A DNA stretch of 62,502 nt from Amycolatopsis circi (GTDB lineage: Bacteria > Actinomycetota > Actinomycetes > Mycobacteriales > Pseudonocardiaceae): the NCBI RefSeq assembly GCF_003385235.1, contig NZ_PQIA01000041.1:1-62502 (forward strand), written 5' to 3'. Position numbers and translations under genes: made by a program. The notes beneath the pieces were generated by a model, which did no database searches, was not told the origin of the DNA, and saw only the letters and a program-made list of their open reading frames with translations. Below are positions 8,080 through 17,611 of the stretch, one piece after another (positions within the stretch are counted from its first letter, which is position 1; each line of letters begins with the position of its first letter).

Positions 8080-9552
8080 GTGTGCGCGCTTCCCGACCCG
8101 GAGCGGTCTCGAGCGATTCTCATCGGCACGAGTGACTTCGAGTCCGAGCTGTTCGCAAACCTGCCAGCAGTCCACAACAACCTGTCGGACTTGCGCTCGG
8201 CGCTCAGCGACCCACAGACCGGGATTCTCGGCTGGGAGCACTGCTACGTCGTCGATAATCCCGACTCGCCGACGAGCCTGACGAAGCGCTTGCGCCGCTT
8301 CTCCCGGGAAGCCGAAGATTTCCTCTTCGTCTACTACGCAGGCCACGGGGTCCGGCACGAACTCCGCGACCGGCTCTATTTGACTACACGGGAGACAGAC
8401 CCCGACGAACCTGATACGACGGCTGTCGCCTTCGATACCCTGCGCGACGCGGTGGAGACGAGCCCTGCTCAGGTCAAGTTGCTCATCCTGGACTGTTGCT
8501 ATTCGGGAATGGCGATCGGACCGATGTCCGATTCACGGCTGGATTCCCGGGAGATCAAGGTCCGAGGAACGACGGTGATCGCCTCCTCGCCGAAGAACCG
8601 GGTGTCGCTCTCGCCGCCCGGAGACCGCAACACTGCGTTCACTGCCGAGTTGCTCACTTTGCTCACGAGCCGCTCCAACGGACGTCCGCTTGACGTAAAC
8701 AATCTCTACGGCGCCCTTGATGCGGCTCTCGGGCGTCGTGGAATGCCCCGGCCGAAGATGCAGGCGATGGACACCAGCAGCAGTCTCTTGCTGCGCAGGG
8801 AACCATCGGCGGAGAAGCCTCCGGCGGAGGTCGAGCCGGAGAGCCCGGTCGCGCCTGCGGACGTCGCCGAGCCGGACGTCCCCAAGCCGGCTGACGACAA
8901 GCCGGCTGACGACAAGCCGGACGTCGGAGCCGATTCGGTGGTGATCGAGCCACCGGACTCCGTCGTACCGGTGGCTGTTCCGGAACCGGCCAGCAGCAGG
9001 ACGGACAGTGACGAGGTTTCGCGCATCCCGACGGTGGCCCCGCTTCTCGCGGAGTCTTCTTCTCGCCAGGCAATGTGGTTGTGGCGGGCTGTGGTTGCTG
9101 TTCTGCAGTGGGTCGTCTTCTACCTTTGCTTTGGCTACGCAGTCGGTGGACTGGCCGGTGCATGGGCAGGCGAAGTGCCGCGCGGCAGCACGTCCGGAGA
9201 CCTCACTCTCGGCTTGGTGACGTTGTTCATCGCCGGAGCGACTGGGATTTTCCTGTACCGCCGCCTCTTCCACCACCATGATCGACGGGTCGATTTCGCG
9301 GAGGTGTTCCCGTGGCTCGGCAAACATGGTGAAAGAGTGCGCTCAGTTCTCCTGTGGGTGCTGCTCGTGTTCTGCGCTGTGATGGTCGTGACTGGAATAT
9401 TCGCACCCACGCGAACTTCGGCGGCGCCGTCAGGGCTAGTCATTTCCACGCTGGCAACGAATGTTGCGTTGCTGACTGCTTTCTCGCTCGGCGCGGTGAT
9501 TTGCGCGTCTGCGCTGGTCAGGCAGTACCGTCAGAGGAAGCGCCCGCTGTAG
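8080..9552 (+). CDS. Caspase-like (C14) protease with C-terminal membrane domain, EACC1-associated
   Basis: About 490 aa. The N-terminal 230 residues form a caspase/metacaspase fold with catalytic His89 in YYAGHG and Cys140 in LDCCYSG. A Pro/Asp/Glu-rich linker with a repeated PKPADDK motif follows (about residues 250-330). The last 160 residues hold four hydrophobic segments, so the protease is probably anchored at the membrane with its catalytic domain in the cytosol. I chose GTG 8080 because the open frame upstream overlaps the EACC1 gene and AGGAG lies at 8064-8068. Caspase-like effectors of this class are thought to cleave self or partner proteins and cause cell death or dormancy. The target is unknown. 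Confidence 0.85.
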   Translation: MCALPDPERSRAILIGTSDFESELFANLPAVHNNLSDLRSALSDPQTGILGWEHCYVVDNPDSPTSLTKRLRRFSREAEDFLFVYYAGHGVRHELRDRLYLTTRETDPDEPDTTAVAFDTLRDAVETSPAQVKLLILDCCYSGMAIGPMSDSRLDSREIKVRGTTVIASSPKNRVSLSPPGDRNTAFTAELLTLLTSRSNGRPLDVNNLYGALDAALGRRGMPRPKMQAMDTSSSLLLRREPSAEKPPAEVEPESPVAPADVAEPDVPKPADDKPADDKPDVGADSVVIEPPDSVVPVAVPEPASSRTDSDEVSRIPTVAPLLAESSSRQAMWLWRAVVAVLQWVVFYLCFGYAVGGLAGAWAGEVPRGSTSGDLTLGLVTLFIAGATGIFLYRRLFHHHDRRVDFAEVFPWLGKHGERVRSVLLWVLLVFCAVMVVTGIFAPTRTSAAPSGLVISTLATNVALLTAFSLGAVICASALVRQYRQRKRPL

Positions 9553-9652
9553 TTCGCAAATTGCATTAAGCAAATGCCGATTTGGGGGTTCCCGGTTCGG
9601 CAGCGAGTCGGTTACCCTCGCGCCGTCTGTTCCGCCCGGGAGGGGAGCATCC

Positions 9653-9982
9653 GTGACGGCAGGGATCGCCGCGATCAGCGTGGACGGCTCCGCGGACGAG
9701 TTGCAGCAGCTGGTTTCCTGGCTCGGCGCCGAGGACGAACTCGCCGGCCGGGTGCGGCTCGCCGGGCCGGGCAGCGGCGTGGTCGTGATGGTGAGTAGCC
9801 GGTCGGCGGGCACCTTCTGCCGGTCCCTCTTCGGCTGGCTGCGCGGGCAGCGCGCCGGACGGCAGGTGTCGCTCACCGTGAAACGTTCCGGGGCCGTGGA
9901 AGAGCTGGACGTCGACTGCGGTGGCGGGCACGACGTAGACGAGGTGCTCGCCAGCGTGCGGAGTTTCCTCGACCAAGACTGA
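9653..9982 (+). CDS. Second EACC1-family protein
   Basis: 109 aa, clearly paralogous to the gene at 7715: shared D-E-L-x-x-L-x-x-WL, the ED-E-L-x-GRV segment, FCRSLFGWL and a closing VRSFLDQ. It lacks the central GEMGG of the first copy. The start is GTG 9653, preceded by GGAGGGGAG. It lies 100 bp after the caspase gene and closes the cassette; a strong hairpin follows. Two non-identical EACC1 copies around one caspase may allow hetero-oligomerisation (inference). Confidence 0.75.
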   Translation: MTAGIAAISVDGSADELQQLVSWLGAEDELAGRVRLAGPGSGVVVMVSSRSAGTFCRSLFGWLRGQRAGRQVSLTVKRSGAVEELDVDCGGGHDVDEVLASVRSFLDQD

Positions 9983-9994
9983 TCGGCCAGCGCG

Positions 9995-10030
9995 AAAAAA
10001 GGGCCCGCACGGTGCGCACCGTGCGGGCCC
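9995..10030 (-). terminator. Strong intrinsic terminator of the pknB operon
   Basis: A perfect 30-bp palindrome (15-base arms from 10001 and to 10030) is followed on the minus strand by six T residues (complement of AAAAAA at 9995-10000). This is the expected end of the kinase/cell-wall operon. On the plus strand it is followed only by TCCCTT, so it may also weakly stop the EACC1 transcript. Confidence 0.9.
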
Positions 10031-10045
10031 TCCCTTACGAGCGGA

Positions 10046-12031
10046 TCAGCCGTTGTTGTGGATTCCGCCGGGCGGGAAGATCCCGCCGCTGCTCGACGTC
10101 GTCGAGCCGCTGCTGCCGTCGTCGGCCTGGATGGTCAGCGCGATCGTCTGGTTCGGGCTGATCTGGCTGCCTGCCTGCGGACTCTGCTTCACCACGGTGT
10201 TCGGCGGGGCGCTGCCGCTGTGCGTCGTCTGCGGCTGGATCGTGCCGGACCAGCCCAGGCTCTGCAGCTTCTGCGTCGCCTGGTCCTGGGTCATCCCGGT
10301 CAGGTCCGGCATCTGGATCTGCTTCGGCCCGGACGACACGGTCAGCTGCACCGGGCTGTTCGGGGGCAGGTTGCCGCCGTTCGGCTGCTGGTCGATGACC
10401 TGGTCCTTCGGCTGGTCCGAGGGCTGGTCGGTGCGCTGGACCTGGAAGCCGGCGTTTTCCAGAAGCTGCTTCGCCGTCGCGTAGTCCTTGCCGACGGTGT
10501 TCGGCACCTTCTTCTGCGAGACCCCCGACCCGACGACGATGTCCACCGGAGTGCCCTGGGTGGCCGAGGAGTTCGCGGTCGGGTTCTGCGACACGACCTT
10601 GCCGACGTCGCTCTGGTTGTCGACGGGCTTCGTGGTCGTGTTGCCCAGCTTCAGCTTGGCCTGCTCAAGCGCCGCCTTCGCGTCGTCCGGCGACTTGCCC
10701 TGCAGGTCCGGCACGGTGGTGGTGCCCGGCTTCTGGCCGACGGTGAGGGTGATCGTGGACGTGGTCGGCACCGTCGCGCCGACCTGCGGGTCGATCGCGA
10801 TGACCTTGTCGAGCTGGTCCTCGGTGCAGGTCTGGCCGCCGGGGTTGTTCGCCTCGGGGCCGCACACCACGTACTTGGTCGGCCCGAACGACGAGAAGCC
10901 CGCCTGCTGCAGCTGCGACTTCGCCTGCACCACCGGCTGGTTGACCACTGGCGGGACCTGCGCTGTCTCGTTCTTGTCGCGGAACGATCCGCTCAGCCAG
11001 AAGATCAGCAGCACCACGCCCGCCACGAGCAACGCGGCGATCACCCCGAAGATGATCCGGCGGCGTCGCTTGGCCCGCGGGTCCTCTTCCGGATCGTCGG
11101 CGTACTCGTCGTAGGCCAGCGGCTGGCGCCGGTCGGCGTTCATCACCTGGGTGCGCTCGTCGTCCGACATCACCATCGGGGCCGACGGGCGCTGCCCGGA
11201 CAGCGTCCGGACCAGGTCCGAGCGCATCTCGGCGGCCGACTGGTACCGGTTCGCCGGGCCCTTGGCCAGCGCCTTCAGCACGACCGCGTCCAGCTCCGGC
11301 GACACCGCCGGGTTGACCGACGACGGCGGGTTCGGGTCCTCCCGCACGTGCTGGTACGCCACCGCGACCGGGGAATCGCCGGTGAACGGCGGCTCTCCGG
11401 TGATCAGTTCGTACAGCACGCAGCCCGCCGCGTAGACGTCCGACCGGGCATCCACCGACTCGCCGCGCGCCTGCTCCGGCGAAAGGTACTGGGCGGTGCC
11501 GATGACGGCCGCGGTCTGCGTCATCGCCGACTGGCCGTCGTGCATGGCGCGCGCGATGCCGAAGTCCATCACCTTGACGGCGCCGTTCTTCGTGATCATC
11601 ACGTTCGCGGGCTTCACGTCGCGGTGCACGATGCCGTGCCGGTGCGAGAAGTCGAGCGCGGCGCAGACGTCGGCCATGACCTCCATCGCGCGCTTCTGCG
11701 ACAGCGGGCCCTCGGTCTTGACGATGTCGCGCAGCGTCCGGCCTTCGACGTACTCCATCACGATGTACGGCAACGGCCCGACGTCGGTGTTCGCCTCGCC
11801 GGTGTCGTACACGGCGACGATCGCGGGGTGGTTCAGCGCGGCTGCGTTCTGCGCCTCGCGCCGGAACCGCTCCTGGAACTGCGGATCGCGGGCGAGGTCC
11901 GCGCGCAGGACCTTGATCGCGACTTCCCGGCCCAGCCGCACGTCGTGCCCGTGGTGGACCTCGGACATACCGCCGTACCCGAGCGTGTCGCCCAGCTCGT
12001 ACCGATTGGAGAGCAGTCTGGGTGTCGTCAT
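10046..12031 (-). CDS. pknB: Ser/Thr protein kinase PknB with four PASTA domains
   Basis: Essential membrane kinase family coordinating peptidoglycan synthesis and division; extracellular PASTA domains sense muropeptide/lipid II. The 661-aa protein has the ATP-binding Lys40, catalytic loop HRD (136-138), DFG (156-158) and activation-loop Thr171 and Thr173 in TQTAAVIGT, at the same numbers as in M. tuberculosis PknB. A single TM segment near residue 335 is followed by four PASTA repeats and a Gly/Ser-rich tail. The start is ATG 12031, overlapping the pknA stop (ATGA). The frame stays open far upstream, but that part is antisense or shadow of pknA and pbpA. Confidence 0.97.
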   Translation of the reverse strand: MTTPRLLSNRYELGDTLGYGGMSEVHHGHDVRLGREVAIKVLRADLARDPQFQERFRREAQNAAALNHPAIVAVYDTGEANTDVGPLPYIVMEYVEGRTLRDIVKTEGPLSQKRAMEVMADVCAALDFSHRHGIVHRDVKPANVMITKNGAVKVMDFGIARAMHDGQSAMTQTAAVIGTAQYLSPEQARGESVDARSDVYAAGCVLYELITGEPPFTGDSPVAVAYQHVREDPNPPSSVNPAVSPELDAVVLKALAKGPANRYQSAAEMRSDLVRTLSGQRPSAPMVMSDDERTQVMNADRRQPLAYDEYADDPEEDPRAKRRRRIIFGVIAALLVAGVVLLIFWLSGSFRDKNETAQVPPVVNQPVVQAKSQLQQAGFSSFGPTKYVVCGPEANNPGGQTCTEDQLDKVIAIDPQVGATVPTTSTITLTVGQKPGTTTVPDLQGKSPDDAKAALEQAKLKLGNTTTKPVDNQSDVGKVVSQNPTANSSATQGTPVDIVVGSGVSQKKVPNTVGKDYATAKQLLENAGFQVQRTDQPSDQPKDQVIDQQPNGGNLPPNSPVQLTVSSGPKQIQMPDLTGMTQDQATQKLQSLGWSGTIQPQTTHSGSAPPNTVVKQSPQAGSQISPNQTIALTIQADDGSSGSTTSSSGGIFPPGGIHNNG

Positions 12032-13284
12032 CGCTTCGTGCCGTTCCATTCCGTCCAAGGTGTGGTCATCATGCCTTGCAGGCCCTGGGCCTCGCTCGTG
12101 CCGGCAGGGGCGGCTGAGGTCGGCCCGCTCCCGCTGTCCACGCTTCGCGGCGGTCCGCCGTTGCCGGCCGACACCACTCTCGCGATCAAAAACGCCACGG
12201 CCACCAGAACCACGACGACGACCACCGCGAGCAGCACCCACCAGCCCCATTGATTCCGCTTCGGCGGCGGAACCGGCTGTACCGGGGGACCCGGCGGAGC
12301 CGACAACGGCCGGAACGCCGGATTGGAACTGGGCCCGATCGGCGCGCCGGCGCCAGCCTGCGGCACTGCGGGCGGAACCGGCGAACCTGGTGGCACTTGC
12401 GGCGCCTGACCCGCCGCGTACGCGGCGTTGACCAGGCCGAGCGGGGTGGGCAGCGGGCGTCCGGCCCGGACCGCGGCGACCGCGCCGGCGAACTCGCCGC
12501 CGCTGGCGTACCGCTGTCGCGGGTCCTTCACGAGCGTCGCCTCGATGACCGCCCGCGCACCCGGCGGGACGTCCGGCGGGAGCGGCGGCGGGACGTCGCG
12601 GATGTGCATCATCGCGACCGTCACCGCGTTCTCGGACAGGAACGGCCGGTGCCCGGCGAGGCATTCGTACCCGCACACGGCGAGCGAATACACGTCGCTG
12701 GCCGGTTCCGCGTCCTGGCCGAGCGCCTGCTCCGGCGCGATGTAGTGCGCCGTGCCCATGACCATGCCCGACCGGGTGACCGGAGCCGCGTCGGCGGCCT
12801 TGGCCACGCCGAAGTCGGTGATCTTCACCTTGCCCGCGGGGGTGACCAGGATGTTGCCCGGTTTCACGTCGCGGTGCACCAGACCTTGCTCGTGCGCGGC
12901 CTGCAGTGCGGTGCCCGCCTGCTCGAGCAGGTCGAGCGTGTAGTCCGCGGTGAGCCGCCCGTGCTTGGCGAGGATGCCCGCCAGCGGGTCGCCCTCCACG
13001 TACTCCATCACCAGGTACGCGATGGAGAGGTCCTCGTCGACCGTCTCGCCGTAGTCGTGCACCGCGGCGATCCCGGCGTGGTTGAGCGACGCGGTCATCC
13101 GCGCCTCGGTGCGGAACCGGTGCAGGAATTCGGCGTCGCCGGACAGTTCGGCCTTCAGCACTTTCACCGCGACGATCCGGTCGAGCCGGGTGTCGCTCGC
13201 CTGCCAGACCTCGCCCATCCCGCCGACGGCGATCCGGTTCGTCAGCTTGTAGCGCTCGGCCAGCAGCTGACCCGAGGACAGCAT
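12028..13284 (-). CDS. pknA: Ser/Thr protein kinase PknA
   Basis: Kinase of 418 aa acting with PknB on cell-shape and division substrates. Lys41, the catalytic loop HRDVKPGN (His137, Asp139) and DFG (157-159) are intact. The kinase domain is followed by a Pro-rich juxtamembrane linker, one TM helix (WVLLAVVVVVVLVAV, about residue 345) and a short Ser/Gly/Pro outer tail without PASTA domains. It overlaps pknB by 4 bp and lies 3 bp after pbpA. Confidence 0.96.
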   Translation of the reverse strand: MLSSGQLLAERYKLTNRIAVGGMGEVWQASDTRLDRIVAVKVLKAELSGDAEFLHRFRTEARMTASLNHAGIAAVHDYGETVDEDLSIAYLVMEYVEGDPLAGILAKHGRLTADYTLDLLEQAGTALQAAHEQGLVHRDVKPGNILVTPAGKVKITDFGVAKAADAAPVTRSGMVMGTAHYIAPEQALGQDAEPASDVYSLAVCGYECLAGHRPFLSENAVTVAMMHIRDVPPPLPPDVPPGARAVIEATLVKDPRQRYASGGEFAGAVAAVRAGRPLPTPLGLVNAAYAAGQAPQVPPGSPVPPAVPQAGAGAPIGPSSNPAFRPLSAPPGPPVQPVPPPKRNQWGWWVLLAVVVVVVLVAVAFLIARVVSAGNGGPPRSVDSGSGPTSAAPAGTSEAQGLQGMMTTPWTEWNGTKR

Positions 13285-13287
13285 CGG

Positions 13288-14751
13288 CTATCCACCCCCG
13301 AGCCGGGCGGCGATGGCGGCACGGCCGATCTCGGCGGCCACCGAGCCGCCGGTCGCGGCGAGACCGCGGTTGCCGCCGTTCTCGACGATGACCGACACGG
13401 CGATCTGCGGGTTGTCCGACGGCGCGAACGCGGTGTACCACGCGTGCGGCGCGGTGTTTTTCGAGTCGGCGCCGTGCTCTGCGGTACCGGTCTTCGACGC
13501 GATCTTCAGCGCGTCGTTCTTGCCGCCGCCCTTGGTGAAGGACTCCGAAGAGATCATCATGTCGGTGAGGATCTTGTCGTTCTCCGGCGACAGCGCGGGC
13601 TTGCCGGTGAGCTGCTCCGGGTCGACGTTCTCGATCGTCGACAGGTCCGGAGCCAGGATCGACTGGATCAGCTGCGGCTTCATCGCGTAGCCGTTGTTCG
13701 CGACGGTCGCCGACAGCAGGCAGTCCTGCAGCGGGGTGAGCCGGACGTCGCGCTGGCCGATGCCGCTCTGATACAGCGCGCCCGGCGAGTCGAGCGGGCC
13801 GACGGTCGAGCCGACGACCCGCATCGGCACGGTCAGGTCGGTCTGCCCGATGCCGAAGTTGGTCGCGGCCGCCTTCATCTTGTCCGCGCCGAGCTGGCCC
13901 GCGAACGTCGCGAAGGGCACGTTGCACGAGTGCGCCAGCGCGTCCTTGAAGGTGTTGCCGGGGCAGGTTTCGCCGCCGTAGTTCTCGAGCGTCGTGTTCG
14001 TGCCCGGCAGCTGCACGTTCGGCGCGGTGCTGACCTGGGTGTCCGGGCCGATCCCGCTCTCCAGCGCCGCGGTGGCGGTGACGATCTTGAACGTCGACCC
14101 CGGCGGGTAGTTCTCCGAGATCGCCCGGTTCAGCATCGGGTTCTTCGGGTCCTTCGAGTTGGCGGCCCACGCCTTGTTCTGGTCGGTGCCGTGCGTCGCC
14201 AGCTGGTTCGGGTCGTACGACGGGGTCGACACCATCGCCAGGATGCGGCCGGTCTTCGGCTCCATCGCGACCACCGCGCCGGTGTACCCGTGCTGCGTCA
14301 TCAGGTCGTAGGCGGCCTTCTGCACCTTCGGGTCGATGGTGAGCTTCACGTTGCCGCCGCGCGGATCGCGGCCGGTGACCATGTCCGACAGCCTGCGCAC
14401 GAACAGCCGCGGATCCGAGCCGTTCAGCACGTCGTCCTCGGCGCGCTCGAGCCCGCCCGCGCCGTAGTTGATCGAGTAGTACCCGGTGACCGGGGCGTAC
14501 ATCGGGCCGTCGGCGTAGGTGCGGAAGAACTTGAACTTGTCGGTCGAGGGCTTCACGCCGGCGAGCACGGTGCCGTCCGGCGTGACGATCTGGCCGCGCT
14601 GGCGCGAGTACTCGTCGTAGAGCACCCGCTGGTTGCGCGGGTCGGTGCGGTACGTGTCGGCCTTGATGACCTGGACGTAGGTGTCGTTGGCCAGCAGCAG
14701 CACGATCATCACGAGCATCGCCATGCCGACCTTGCGCAGGGGGGCGTTCAC
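13288..14751 (-). CDS. pbpA: Class B penicillin-binding protein PbpA
   Basis: Transpeptidase (487 aa) cross-linking peptidoglycan, working with the adjacent SEDS protein RodA. An N-terminal membrane anchor (residues 8-22) is followed by a dimerisation domain and a transpeptidase domain with all three motifs: S219-TFK, SCN at 275-277, KTG at 420-422. In mycobacteria PbpA is a PknB substrate needed at the septum. It overlaps rodA by 4 bp. Confidence 0.96.
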   Translation of the reverse strand: MNAPLRKVGMAMLVMIVLLLANDTYVQVIKADTYRTDPRNQRVLYDEYSRQRGQIVTPDGTVLAGVKPSTDKFKFFRTYADGPMYAPVTGYYSINYGAGGLERAEDDVLNGSDPRLFVRRLSDMVTGRDPRGGNVKLTIDPKVQKAAYDLMTQHGYTGAVVAMEPKTGRILAMVSTPSYDPNQLATHGTDQNKAWAANSKDPKNPMLNRAISENYPPGSTFKIVTATAALESGIGPDTQVSTAPNVQLPGTNTTLENYGGETCPGNTFKDALAHSCNVPFATFAGQLGADKMKAAATNFGIGQTDLTVPMRVVGSTVGPLDSPGALYQSGIGQRDVRLTPLQDCLLSATVANNGYAMKPQLIQSILAPDLSTIENVDPEQLTGKPALSPENDKILTDMMISSESFTKGGGKNDALKIASKTGTAEHGADSKNTAPHAWYTAFAPSDNPQIAVSVIVENGGNRGLAATGGSVAAEIGRAAIAARLGGG

Positions 14752-16235
14752 GCGGTCCTCCCGTTCGGGTCGTCTTCGGCGGGCGGGCGCTGCACCAGCA
14801 CGGTGTGCGCCTCGGCGATCGGAGCCTGCGGCTGCTGCGGCTTCGGCCGGGAGGCCGGCCTGCGCGCCGCGTCCGAAATGCGCAGCATCAGGGCGACCAG
14901 GATGTAGTTCGCCAGCAGCGAAGAGCCGCCGTAGGACAGGAACGGCGCGGTGACACCGGTTTCCGGGATGAGCGCGGTGACGCCGCCGACGACCACGAAG
15001 ATCTGGATCACGATGGTGAAGGCGAGCCCGCCGCCGAGCAGTTTGCCGAACGTGTCGCGCACGGCCAGCGCGCTGCGCATGCCGCGCATCGCGAGCAGCA
15101 CGTACAGCATCAGCACCGCGGCCAGCCCGATGAAGCCGAGTTCCTCGCCGATCGCGGCGGTGATGAAGTCGGTGCTCGCGGCGGGCGGGATGTCCGGGCG
15201 GCCCGCGCCGAGCCCGGTGCCGCCGACGCCGCCGGTGCCGAGCCCGAACAGGCCCTGCGCGAGCTGGTAGCTGCCGCCCAGCACGTCGTAGCGCGGGCCG
15301 AGCGGGTCGGTCCAGTTCTCCACGCGCTGCTGGACGTGGCCGAACAGGTTGTAGGCGATGACGCAGCCGCCGACGAAGAACGTGAGCCCGACGACGACCC
15401 AGATCGCGCGCTCGGTCGCGACGTAGAGCATCACCAGGATGATGCTGAAGTACAGCAGCGAGGTGCCGAGGTCCTTCTCGAACACCAGCACGCCGATGGC
15501 CGCGGCGGCGGCGATCAGGATCGGGCCCAGATCACGCGCGCGCGGCAGTTCCACGCCGAGGAACTTCTTGCCCGCCACCATGAACAAGTCGCGTTTGGAC
15601 ACCAGGAACGACGCGAAGAAGATCATCAGCAGCAGCTTCGCGAACTCGCCCGGCTGGATCGAGAAGAACGGCAGCTTCAGCCACACCTTCGCGCCGCCCG
15701 CCTCGGACAGGCTGGCGGGCAGCACCGCGGGCAGCGCGAGCGCGCCGAGCCCGACCAGTCCGCAGATGTAGCTGTAGCGGGTCAGCGTGCGATGGTCGTT
15801 GACCACCACCAGCACGATCACGAACAGCACCAGCGAAACCGCGGTGAACAGCAGCTGCTTGGTGATCTCCGGCGTGTAGTCGTAGCCCTGCTGCGCCCGT
15901 GTCTCGGCCTTCGCCAGATCGAGCCGGTGAATCATCACCAGCCCGATCCCGTTGAGCAGCGCGACGCACGGCAGCAACACCGGGTCGGCGTACGGGGCCC
16001 ACCGGCGCACGGCGAGGTGCGTCGTGGCGAGCACGCCGAGGTAAGCGAGTCCCACCCACAGGATCGAGAGCGTCAGCTCCTGCTCCTGGTTGGCCTCGAC
16101 GATGACGAGGGCCAGGGTGACGATGCCCGCCGCGAACGCCAGCAGCGCGAGTTCCGTGCCCCTGCGCTTCGGGAGGTCTCGCGGCGGATTGGTGGCGAAC
16201 TGGGCGGACGCCGGGTCGGCCAGCGGCTGGCCCAT
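14748..16235 (-). CDS. rodA: SEDS-family peptidoglycan glycosyltransferase RodA/FtsW
   Basis: Polytopic membrane enzyme (495 aa, about 10-12 TM helices) that polymerises lipid II into glycan strands, paired with PbpA. Family hallmarks: the GGTGLGAGRPDIPPAASTDFI region and a C-terminal TGVTAPFLSYGGSS motif. The N-terminal 25 residues are hydrophilic. The gene overlaps both neighbours by 1-4 bp. Confidence 0.95.
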   Translation of the reverse strand: MGQPLADPASAQFATNPPRDLPKRRGTELALLAFAAGIVTLALVIVEANQEQELTLSILWVGLAYLGVLATTHLAVRRWAPYADPVLLPCVALLNGIGLVMIHRLDLAKAETRAQQGYDYTPEITKQLLFTAVSLVLFVIVLVVVNDHRTLTRYSYICGLVGLGALALPAVLPASLSEAGGAKVWLKLPFFSIQPGEFAKLLLMIFFASFLVSKRDLFMVAGKKFLGVELPRARDLGPILIAAAAAIGVLVFEKDLGTSLLYFSIILVMLYVATERAIWVVVGLTFFVGGCVIAYNLFGHVQQRVENWTDPLGPRYDVLGGSYQLAQGLFGLGTGGVGGTGLGAGRPDIPPAASTDFITAAIGEELGFIGLAAVLMLYVLLAMRGMRSALAVRDTFGKLLGGGLAFTIVIQIFVVVGGVTALIPETGVTAPFLSYGGSSLLANYILVALMLRISDAARRPASRPKPQQPQAPIAEAHTVLVQRPPAEDDPNGRTA

Positions 16236-17611
16236 CAGTTACCGCCCCCCGTCGGCGGCGTACCCGCCGTCGAGCAGTCCCTCCCCGCAGGCTGGTTCGC
16301 CGACGAAGGCGTGCCCCCGGGCGGCGCCACGCTGGACGAGGGGGCGCCCGACTGCGGGACGCCCGGAGGATTGGCCGGCTTGCAGTCCGACAGCTTCTTC
16401 TTGAGCCGCAGGAAATCGTCGATGTACTTGCGCGCGTCGTCGAGGCTTTCGCGCTTCACGCCGTTCTGCACGGCGATCCGCGCGTCCTCCTGCAACGCGG
16501 AAACGCGGAGTTTGTCGGTGCACAGCTGGCCCGGCGGGCACGAGCCCTGCTCGAGCGAGTGCAGGTCGATGCCGAGGATGCTGCCCGGGACGCCGCGATA
16601 GATCACGACCTCCTGATCGGGGCCTTCTCCGACGTAGTACTGGCTGAGCACGAAGTATCGAGTCGCGATCGCGGCGGCGCCCAGCACGATCAGCACCACG
16701 ACCGCCCCCACGAGCCAGCGGAACCGTTTCCGCCGTTTCGCCTTCGGGTCTTCCGGCGGAGGCTGCTGCTCCGGTCGCGGCTGGGGCGGCGGCTGAGTCA
16801 GCGCGCGCGCCCGGGCGGCGGGGGAATCGCCCTGGTGCATCTCGTCGGTGCCGTCGCCCGCGGCTCCGCCCACGATCGGGGCGTCGTCGCCGAAATCGAC
16901 GTCGACCACGTCGGCGATGATCACGGTGACGTTGTCGGTGCCGCCGCCCTTGAGCGCCAGCTCGATCATCCGGTCGGCGCAGTCCTGCGGATCCGGGATC
17001 TGCACGGCCTCGGCGAGCGTCTCGTCGCTGACCATTCCGGACAATCCGTCGGAGCAAATCAGGTACCGGTCACCGGGACGCGCCTCGCGCACGGTCAGGC
17101 TCGGCTCGACCTCGTGTCCGGTGAGCGCCTTGAGCAGCAACGACCGCTGCGGGTGCACCGCCGCCTCTTCCGGCGTGATGCGGCCCTGTTCGAGCAGTTC
17201 GTTGACGAAGCTGTCGTCACGGGTGATCTGGGCGAACTGGCCGCCGCGCATCAGGTAAGCGCGCGAGTCGCCGACGTGGACCAGACCAAGTCTGCTTCCC
17301 GCGAACAAGACAGCGGTGAGCGTGGTGCCCATGCCGTCGAGATCAGGGTCCTGGGACACCAGTTCGGCGATCGCCGCGTTGCCGTTCTGGACGGCTTCGC
17401 GGAGCTGGGCGAGCAGGTCGTCGCCCGGCTCGTCGTCGTCGAGCGGGGCGAGCGAGGCGATGACGACCTTGCTGGCCACCTCACCTGCGGCGTGCCCGCC
17501 CATGCCGTCGGCGAGCGCGAGGAGACGCGGGCCGGCGTACACGGAGTCCTGGTTGTTGGAACGCACCAGGCCCCGGTCGCTGCGGGCCGCGTAGCGGAGG
17601 ACGAGAGTCAT
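16235..17611 (-). CDS. pstP: PP2C-family Ser/Thr phosphatase PstP
   Basis: Dephosphorylates PknA, PknB and their substrates. The N-terminal 240 residues are a PP2C domain with metal ligands in the LALADGMGGHAAGE motif (Asp and Gly) and later in CSDGLSGM and GGTDNVTVI. One TM helix near residue 310 and an extracytoplasmic Pro-rich tail follow. At 458 aa it is close to mycobacterial PstP in layout. Overlap with rodA and fhaB indicates one transcript. Confidence 0.95.
   Translation of the reverse strand: MTLVLRYAARSDRGLVRSNNQDSVYAGPRLLALADGMGGHAAGEVASKVVIASLAPLDDDEPGDDLLAQLREAVQNGNAAIAELVSQDPDLDGMGTTLTAVLFAGSRLGLVHVGDSRAYLMRGGQFAQITRDDSFVNELLEQGRITPEEAAVHPQRSLLLKALTGHEVEPSLTVREARPGDRYLICSDGLSGMVSDETLAEAVQIPDPQDCADRMIELALKGGGTDNVTVIIADVVDVDFGDDAPIVGGAAGDGTDEMHQGDSPAARARALTQPPPQPRPEQQPPPEDPKAKRRKRFRWLVGAVVVLIVLGAAAIATRYFVLSQYYVGEGPDQEVVIYRGVPGSILGIDLHSLEQGSCPPGQLCTDKLRVSALQEDARIAVQNGVKRESLDDARKYIDDFLRLKKKLSDCKPANPPGVPQSGAPSSSVAPPGGTPSSANQPAGRDCSTAGTPPTGGGN

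Noticed and set aside
12032..14170. Continuation of the pknB reading frame over more than 2 kb upstream, giving a 1374-aa open frame
   Set aside because: It overlaps pknA and pbpA on the same strand in another frame and is Arg/Gly-rich low-complexity translation; the kinase starts at ATG 12031 with an ATGA overlap.
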